Part shown: positions 57,003 through 64,000 of the stretch, in pieces | How positions within the stretch are numbered: position 1 is the first letter of the stretch | Layout of the letters: the number at the start of each line of letters is the position of its first letter | NCBI GenBank assembly: GCA_905221605.1 | Contig: CAJNDS010000075.1 | Coordinates: 89,501 to 153,500, forward strand | Length of the DNA: 64,000 nt | Direction of reading: 5' to 3' | Source: Symbiodinium natans | Taxonomy: Eukaryota; Sar; Dinophyceae; Suessiales; Symbiodiniaceae | Program-made: the position numbers and the translations under genes | Notes under the pieces: model-generated | What the model was told of the DNA's origin: nothing | What the model saw: only the letters and a program-made list of their open reading frames with translations | Database searches by the model: none

Positions 57003-58429
57003 GCACCGGGCGCTGTTGCCTCGAGAGCTGCCTGAACGCCGTCATGCTCGTGGAGTGTGGCCCTCACACCTGTGCTTGGGCTGAGAATTATGGCTTTTTG
57101 GGCATCGGCTCGAGCTCAGATGTCAAGGAAGATCTCCCCCCAAAGCACACCAGCTGCACTGAACCCCAGACCGGAGGTGCTGTGGGAGAGGAGGCTGACT
57201 GCGAAAACCGCCAGTTTGCTCGGGCGCAGTTGGGAGACTTCGATTACTTGGCCGAGATCTTCTGGACTGGACCACTCAAAGGCCATCCGTGAAAATCTCC
57301 CTTCTTCCACCCTTCTTCCTCTGCCAAAGTTCTCGATTTAGCTTGTGCTTATGCTTGTGCCTGTGCTTGTGCTTGTGCATGTGCATGCGTGTGTGCATGC
57401 GCATGCGTGCGTGCATGCGAGTGCATGCGCGTGCATGCGCGTGCATGCGCGTGCATGCGCGCGAGTGCGTGCGCGGGTGTATCGGGGGGGGGTGTGTGTG
57501 TGAGAGAGAGAGAGAGAGAGCGCGCGCAGGTGGGTGGGTGTGTGGGTGGCTGGTTTGTTTCTGCTTTCAAGTCCTAAGGCTCCATCATCAGACTCTAGAC
57601 TCTAAACCCTAAATACGTGAACCCTCGCCCGAAAGGCTTCGGTCTGAGGGCCCGGTGCACCATCCCAATTGGCCACTTCGTCGCCGAGTATGTGGGCGAC
57701 ATCGTCTCCCAAGATCGGATCTCGAATTGGCAGCATCTTGGCCTTAATCTTGGTCTAATTTCAACGCTACGCGACCCACCTCGGCCTGAGCTTCTGCAAG
57801 ATGGGTGGGGTGTGGGGGTGCGTGTGTTGGGGTTTGGTGGGGGGGTGGGGGGGGGGAGGGGTGGGGTGGGGGTGGTTTTGGGCTGTTGGGGAGGGGATTG
57901 GAGGTGGGGTGCCTGCTTTGTGCTGCCTAGACTCTTGCGGCCCGAGGCCGAGGCAGATTTCTAGTGTCACCCGTTCAATGTATCTCTCTCTCTCTCTCTC
58001 ATGTTGGTACTGTCCACGCTTCTTCAGTATCCCAGAACGAGGTATATCATGTCCCTGCCTGGTGGACTAGCCATCGACGCCTCAACAGCAGGGGGGCCTG
58101 CCCGTTTCATCAACCACTCCTGCCAGCCGAATTGCGTTGCGCAGCGCTGGCAGGTTGCTGGCCGATACCGTGTGGGAATTTTCGCAGCACAGGAGATTCA
58201 GGCTGGCGAAGAGATCACGTTCAGCTACTCGAACCGAGGGCAGTCTTCGTCCCATGCCTGCCATTGTGGTACACCTGTGTGCTCCGGAAGCATCTGGCAG
58301 CCGCCAAAGAGGCAGCACAAGAAGGCAGCAAGCCAGGCGAGGGTGCTTAAAGGGCTTCGTTTATTTCAGAAGGTCTTTGTTTTTTTCAAGAAAGAAAGAA
58401 CCGCTTCTGACGCCCCAGAGAGCCAGTAA
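57003..58429 (+). CDS. AWS-SET-post-SET histone lysine methyltransferase (NSD/SETD2-like)
   Basis: Nuclear SAM-dependent methyltransferase; AWS+SET architecture is typical of H3K36 enzymes. Exon 57003-57281 carries the AWS cysteines (CLESCLNAVMLVECGPHTC and CENRQFAR) and ends PLK. A GC-AG intron (57282-57635) then joins to exon 57636-57712, giving a continuous KGFGLRARCTIPIGHFVAEY, the SET start, and YVGDIVSQ. The last exon, from about 58,028, encodes YIMSLPGGLAIDAS, FINHSCQPNC (the NHS cofactor motif), VGIFAAQEIQAGEEITFSY and the post-SET CHCGTPVCSG; the frame stops at 58,429. A helix is missing between the second and last exons; a 9-nt micro-exon at 57947-57955 (AEA) fits but is speculative. 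A downstream frame, 58,430-58,907, is also protein-like and may be spliced on. N-terminal exons are upstream and unsolved. Confidence 0.88.
57340..57540. repeat. Low-complexity TGTGCT, GCATGCGT and (GA)n array inside the SET intron
   Basis: TTGTGC hexamers, then GTGCATGCGC units, then a (GA)n run and GGGTG repeats, all within the 354-bp GC-AG intron. Confidence 0.9.
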
Positions 58430-58907
58430 GCAGGCAGGACAAGCTATGGCTGCCCGGTCGCGCAAGCCAGCAAGGAGGCGTTGCCGAGTCAGGGTACAAG
58501 CTCCCTCCTGTCCTGGCATGCCGAAAACCTCAGAATCGGAGCATCTGAGAAAGACGCCCAAAAAGGACGCGAACGAGTCTCGGAGTGACGACGTTCCAAG
58601 CAAGATGGAAGACACCAAGCCAGACATCCAGGTTGATGGCCCGGTTCATCGCCCTGATGCGGGGAGCAGAGTAGCTTGTGAATCACACTGGGAAGAGCAG
58701 GATTGGCAAGCTAGCGAGCAGTTTTGTGAGGGCTTTTACTCTCAGCTGGGCTGGCAGCATGCGCCCAAGGAGGCAGCGAAGATTCTGGAGCAACAGCGCC
58801 TCCCGTGCAGCAGGGAGCAAGCTGCTGCTGCGAGGCTGGGCCTCTATTTACCAACAGCCTTGCTGTTGCTACGGGACCCCTCCGCGCTGGAGATGACTGC
58901 GAGATGA
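58430..58907 (+). CDS. Possible 3' exon of the SET gene or small separate gene
   Basis: The frame is open from 58,137 but is natural-looking only from about 58,440: a basic stretch (SRKPARRRCRVRVQ), a charged linker (HLRKTPKKDANESRSDD), then EEQDWQASEQFCEGFYSQLG and PKEAAKILEQQRL, ending at TGA. It is in a different frame from the SET exon, so an intron is required to join them and no convincing junction was found. No domain is recognised. Confidence 0.4.
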
Positions 58908-59299
58908 CATTGCGAGATGACATTGCGAGATGACATTGCGAGATGACTTCTAAGGGCTTTTCAAGGCATTGTGGAAGATGGGTCAATGCGGCTACTTCTG
59001 CGTGAGCAGGAAACAAGTGATCGTTTTGCACCGCTGCCCGCAGTAGATAGCAAATCCACGTAAATCCAAGCTTCCCCGCACGGTCTCCTACGAACTGCAA
59101 GTCTTTGGGTGTGGATGCAAGCCCGCAGCTTGCTTCTGTGGCACATGATCGAGTTTGGCAGCGCGAGTGGCTCTAGCATGTCCGACTCTAAGGTGAATAG
59201 CCACTTGTAGTGGTTTGTTGCTGCTAGGTGAGCATTGTCGAAATTAGTTCGGTAGAAGTTCAGTCGCCTCAACGCACCTCAACGCAGATGCACCAGGGC

Positions 59300-60290
59300 C
59301 ATGTTTAGAGTTTAGATATTCATTTTTATAAGTGTGGATGTGAGTGTATGTGTTTTCGTGCGTACGTACGTACGTATGTATGCATGATGTATGCATGCGT
59401 CGATGTGAATGTGTGTAGTTGTGTATATATATGTGTGTGTGTGTGTATGTATGCATGTACATGTAACTACCCTGTTTGATCTTGCAAATACAGCTGGTAC
59501 AATGAGTACAATGAATACATCGAATATATCAAATACAATGAGTGTAATGGAAATGACGACTATACAGAATACAACGAAGTAGTGAATACTAGGACCACAC
59601 AAGGAATACAATAAGTACTGAATATAGTTCTTGTGAGAATGTAATGATCATGGCACATAAAGAGCTTGTGTTGTCATATTTTTTTGGAATTAGGTGAACC
59701 ATATTAGATTTCAGAATGTTGATTGTATGAGGTATCAGTTATACCAGCTATATGGTTTATATGAGTTTTCGGGTATACCCAGTATATGATGTATATTAAG
59801 TGTTCGAAGCGTGCTACTTGTATTACCGTCAGTTATATGTGGTTTTGTTGTTGTATAACTATATTGACCATGTTTGGTTGTATTTAACTATTCCAATTAT
59901 AGTAATGATGTTAAGATATTTAAAGTATACTACTTGCACGAATTGTGTTTTCTGTATTGATAAATGTAATGAATGTCATTTTACTTATGTTAATCAAATT
60001 AAATATGTTAAGTATATGTGTATTAATCATGCTGATTAAGTTCCTTCTAATTATATTAACTATAAAGTATAATAATATTGTAAGTGCTTGTCATTATGCT
60101 TTTTTACTAGACTATTCAAATCCATGATTTAATATACATGTTCTGCATATTCCTGGTCTAAATGGCAGGTTTTTGTTTATTATAAACTTGACAGTGGTAT
60201 TAAGTATACGAATCAAAAGACTTGAACTGATTCTATGAATTATATTTATCAAAATTTATGACAAAGGTCTGTACTGATTGCATACCGTAC
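59300..60290. other. AT-rich island preceded by GTAY repeats
   Basis: GTGTATGTAT-type repeats (59,330-59,465) lead into about 800 bp of A+T-rich DNA (59,480-60,290) with imperfect short repeats such as AATACAATGAGTACAATG. Composition changes abruptly at both ends. Open frames (for example 59,800-60,039) are simply stop-poor repeats; no organelle gene is recognised. Confidence 0.75.
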
Positions 60291-60320
60291 CTACTCACTG
60301 AACCCTAAACTTCTTACACA

Positions 60321-60536
60321 TTGCACAGCGCGCTTGCAGCTCTGACGCAAAGATACCGTCAGATGGCCGACATGCATCCGTGCCTGATGGCGTGCTGCAA
60401 GCACCCCGGCGGCAACGGCATAGAAGTCCATCCATGGCTTGATTTAGTTTCTGAGCATTGGCATGTCTACGGCAAACAGCGAAGAACGTGGCTCCGTGCG
60501 CGTAGCGAAGTTGAAGGCTGGCCTCTGGCCCAGTAA
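60321..60536 (+). CDS. Short protein-like open frame of unknown function
   Basis: A 71-residue frame (LAALTQRYRQMADMHPCLMA, then HPWLDLVSEHWHVYG) starts right at the border of the AT-rich island and ends at TAA. An overlapping 142-residue minus-strand frame is less protein-like (Cys/Arg-rich). No family recognised. Confidence 0.3.
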   Translation: MHSALAALTQRYRQMADMHPCLMACCKHPGGNGIEVHPWLDLVSEHWHVYGKQRRTWLRARSEVEGWPLAQ

Positions 60537-61077
60537 CTTGAGGTGGATAAAAGCGGAGAAGCATGTACGCCCAAAACCTAGCATGGGTGACTAACAGGGT
60601 GATACAAGCAGTCGTGGCGTCAGTGGGACGTTTTGCAGTCGAAAGATTTGACATGGCATTCCACCATCTTCTGCCCATCGTCTTGCCAGGATGAACCGTA
60701 GCAGAGGCAAAAGCAAGGAACAATGGCTATCGGCATTGCAGTGAACTGAGAGGAGCAAAAGTCCAGAATCGTTACTTGCGGGTTAGACAGAGTAGGTTAG
60801 TAAAACGGCCAGGGGTGAAACAGCTGGGCTTTCACGGCTGCTTGGATAGAGTCTGGAATAGGAAAGATGCCAGGGTTCAAATAGCTGGGCTTTCACAGCT
60901 GCAAGTTTGGCTCCTGTATTCCCAAGCAACGAAAGCTGGAAAGCATTCTCAGCTGCCGATGCGAAGTATGTGCTGTTTCGATTGAGAGTTGTTTCTGCGT
61001 AGTTTTCAGTGGACGGGTATTGCTGTTGAAATACTAAGTATGATCGAAAATGTTTTCACTCCTTCGAGTTTGATACG

Positions 61078-61100
61078 GGGGGGGGGGGGGGGGGGGGGGT
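61078..61100. repeat. Poly-G run
   Basis: About 23 consecutive G residues, a likely sequencing-difficult homopolymer. No gene is supported in 60,540-61,630. Confidence 0.9.
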
Positions 61101-61649
61101 AAGGGCCCGGGAGCCCGGGATCATATGTCTTATGTTTCTTAAATTTGGAATCGTCTTATTTTACATATATTATTGTGGCAACATAGTGCTCGAGTCGAGC
61201 CCCAACCTACGTCCCGCCCTAAAGCAAGCCACCGTAAGCCAGAAGAAACACACTCGTGCCCTAAGTGAACAAACCCAAGTCCCCCCGAGGATGTGAAGGC
61301 TGCGATGCCAAGGCTCGCAAGCCAGGAATCATCGTAGCACTAGGGCTGTGGGCTTGCCTAAGCTGCTACCTCTTCCTGTCGAATACCGGAGATCTGTGTG
61401 TGTGACAACAGCAAGTGTGACGACAACAACCGTTTCTGCTTGTTTCGGCTTCGTAGGCTGCAGCTAGATCTTCCGCGTCCAGGCTCCGTTGGGAGCCTAC
61501 CAACACGTGGTGGCAAATTTGCAGTTGCAACATGAAGTCAACATGACCACAGGAGCTCCTTCAACAGTACGTAGAGTCAGCATTTTGGGCTTCAGAGCTT
61601 GAGGGCTGAGTGGGTTATAGTGGGTTGAGGGGTTCCTGGTTTCAGCCTC

Positions 61650-62640
61650 CTGTTGTCAAGCTTGCCCAGTGGCTCGAGGCCAGCGCTCTGCAGGCATCCT
61701 CCTCACTGAGGCTCCTGGGTCCTCAGCTTTGTATCCGAACTAAAATTCATTCGTTTGAGTTGAGCCTGTATGCGGTTTAGGACACCTTAAGCCCAGAAGC
61801 CCGAAGGACCGAAGGAGTGGATAAGGCTGAGGGCACAGTTCTCCATTGCGTGTCAGGCCCGCTTCCAGATCCAAAGGGACTCTCCGACGCAAGAAGGGGG
61901 AGGGTTGACGTTTCGGTGCGGTTGTGGTGAAGGCCTCAGATTTGATTGTTTGAGGGGGGGTTGTCCCATCTTTGCTCATCCGGGTCACCCATCTTCAAGA
62001 GTCCTCTCACCTGAAACCTTGGGGTTGCGGTTGTTTTTAGCCGTCGCTGTTGCGAAAGGATGCCCTCACAACATCCAGAGCCTAAAGCCGAAAACCTGTC
62101 CCCCAAGCCATGGGAATATGGACTGAGGGCCCTACCAACCTGAAATTCCAATCAATCCTCTTGACGGGCTTGATCTCAGGCTAGCCGCATCACGGTTTGC
62201 TGGGCGGCCCATTTCGGCCCTTCCCTTGGTACTCAGATTTGGATTCTCCTAATTTAGGCCACGTGGGGGAATTAGGCCTTGTGGGCTTAACCTTTATTTA
62301 GCCTGGCTGTTCGGGAGTGCAGTTGCAGTTGGAGCTTGTGGTGCAGGCTGAGGTCTTTCAGTTTAGGGTTGGGGGGGTTGCTCCGAGCGTGTGTGGGTTG
62401 CACGCTTCAACTGGAGTTGTCTAGAAGAGTAGTGTACTGGAGCTTTAGCAGAACTCTCGCTGAAGATCGCCCGCGAGCTGAGCATTTCTTTCCGCAGGAA
62501 TATAGGCCATGTGCGAGAAAGAATCCACGAAGGGGAGCCAGAACTACAGACTCTGAAGAGGTGCAGTCTGAACCGACTCGCAGGCACCGAAGCTCCAGCA
62601 GACCTCCAGCGCTCCGAGTCTCTACTCGAGGCAAGCGATC
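61650..62640 (+). CDS. Unidentified exon-like islands
   Basis: About 61,658-61,735 (KLAQWLEASALQASSSLRLL) and 62,492-62,640 (VRERIHEGEPELQTLKRCSL, then DLQRSESLLEAS) are helical, protein-like and on the + strand, separated by TTTAGGG-like DNA. No family recognised and the joins are unsolved. Confidence 0.35.
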
Positions 62641-62878
62641 CGTCATGTTTAGTCTGGGCCGAGGGTTCCCAAACCCCGAACTTGATGTATTCTATCGTTC
62701 AAGGTGCTTCAGGGTTTCGGGGAGCCTACAATGTGACCACTAACATGCCGAGCTGCCCCTCTCCCAAACCGACACCCCTCACCTCCCAAATGTCAGAGTG
62801 ACAGCCCTGCGCCACTGACTTCTCTGGCTCGAGCTCATTGAGCAGAAACTTATCGTTTATCGTTTATTACCACTAGTT

Positions 62879-63110
62879 TCGGCGACGCGGGTCCCCGAAA
62901 AGCTGGAAAAGCCATGGCAAAGGCCATGAAGGCCATGAAAGCAATGAAGGCCATGAAGGCCATGAAGGCGCCAGAGAGTGGGAGAGGAGAGACTTGGTAG
63001 GGACAGGGGGTTCAGATGGAGATTGAGTGGCCTCCGAAAGGTCAGCAAGCGACCCTCGATGAAAAAAGTTTCCATGAAGAAGGTCAAGTCCAAGCATAAG
63101 ATGCTTTACT
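62879..63110 (+). CDS. Lys/Met-rich (KAM)n segment, exon-like
   Basis: The + frame at 62,879-62,996 reads RKAGKAMAK followed by five KAM units and ends at a stop. A second basic frame at about 63,040-63,110 reads VSKRPSMKKVSMKKVKSKHK. The third-base variation in the ATG-AAG-GCC repeat keeps the amino acids constant, which favours coding. It could be a nucleic-acid-binding tail. It may belong with islands at about 63,325-63,370 and 63,790-63,905 (HLKIKNNTGPNAEGWGGQF). The parent protein is not identified. Confidence 0.4.
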
Positions 63111-64000
63111 GCAGGGCCGACAGGCCAGATCTCCGAATGCCATAATGGTCCATGTGTTCAGGGCTGTGTCTTTGGGGTATAGTGTATCGGCTTTCGTTCA
63201 GATATCTGTTTCAGTGTTTGCTGCTGTTGTCTGGGGTTGAAACCTCATGGTATGCTCTGCCTCCATCATACGTCAGAAGCCCGAAAACGTAAGGAGCAAG
63301 AGCTCAGTACCAGCTGGCCTTGGCAGCTTCAAGATCCGAATCGGGATCATCCACGGCAAGGCCAGTTAAGGGTTGAGCCATCGCCTCTCTCACAGTAGCT
63401 TAATTAAGCCTTGGGCATTTATTATCGTCTATAAGGCTCAATGTCTAGGACCAGAGTCTAGGACCCGCTCACCTCCTGGCCACGTGCCTGTCTTCATGTC
63501 AATGTGCCCCACACGTCCTGCAGCCTCTCATGGCCCGCAATGTCAAGATCCTTCACGCGACTGCCTTCTGCGCCCATCTGGCAGCCAGTGTCTGATAGTC
63601 CTCGCGGCCCACGTGGCGGGTAAACTTCTAAGCCCCCCTCAAGGGTACTTGGGGGATAAACCGTTGTTGCCCGGGCAGGTATTCGACCCGATCAAGGTCG
63701 GTACCCAAGATCGCCATTATCCAGCAAGCTCCTCAGCGTCCAGCGTCCACAGGCTCAGGTGATTGTTGCTTTGGGGTTTCAGGTTCAATGAGATCCAAGG
63801 AGCATCTGAAGATCAAGAACAACACGGGGCCTAACGCTGAGGGCTGGGGCGGCCAGTTTATGGCCGACGTGTCAACAGGCCAGGCTTGGAATGATGCCGG
63901 TCGACTCACTGACTTCTTTCTGATGATAAGCTATATTTGGAGCCATTAAAACCTAATTGATTTAAAGTATCCTGAACAACAAGGTGCACATTGCAATAGA

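Noticed and set aside
1-64000. Spliced-leader (DinoSL) relicts or SL RNA genes
   Set aside because: No convincing match to the leader ending TTTTGGCTCAAG was noticed by eye on either strand.

Overview
The window looks like nuclear DNA of a dinoflagellate, most likely in or near the Suessiales/Symbiodiniaceae. The basis is (i) splice junctions that use GC, GA and GT donors with AG|G acceptors, (ii) abundant perfect and decayed TTTAGGG/CCCTAAA telomere-type repeats inside introns and spacers, (iii) nearly all recognisable coding DNA on one strand, and (iv) many simple-sequence arrays. There is no bacterial-style operon structure. The species call is inference.

Layout. 1-16.2 kb (+): the 3' two thirds of a lepA/GUF1 (elongation factor 4) gene, reconstructed here as about 26 very short exons (15-101 nt) that join in frame and end at a TGA at 16,187; its 5' GTPase exons lie before the window. 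A complete two-exon gene for a Cys-loop pentameric ligand-gated ion channel (5,650-7,613, +) sits inside one lepA intron (5,460-8,087). 17.4-18.3 kb (+): a three-exon SUI1/YciH-type gene. 19.2-19.9 kb (-): a doubtful OTU-protease-like fragment. 20.1-26.9 kb (+): exon-like islands of one or two unidentified genes, including Rad18-type UBZ zinc fingers. 30-33.4 kb (+): further unassigned exon-like islands, interrupted by a CA-rich array with a 100-N assembly gap. 33.6-43.9 kb: two large tandem-repeat arrays, one with a ~540-bp monomer and a 1,095-bp higher-order unit. 44.1-45.4 kb: a decamer/trinucleotide minisatellite. 47.8-49.0 kb (+): a three-exon cation-diffusion-facilitator transporter. 49.8-50.9 kb (+): a single-exon protein resembling inositol-pentakisphosphate 2-kinase. 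51-55.6 kb: unassigned exon-like islands. 57.0-58.4 kb (+): an AWS-SET-post-SET histone lysine methyltransferase. 59.3-60.3 kb: a strongly AT-rich island. 60.3-64 kb: exon-like islands including a lysine/methionine-rich (KAM)n segment.

The genes do not form an obvious pathway: organellar translation, an ion channel, translation initiation, metal transport, inositol phosphate metabolism and chromatin. The strongest observations are structural: the micro-exon architecture of lepA with mostly non-GT donors, the ion-channel gene nested within it, and short palindromic MITE-like elements and telomere-like repeats filling introns. All functional calls come from reading motifs by eye; no database search was run.
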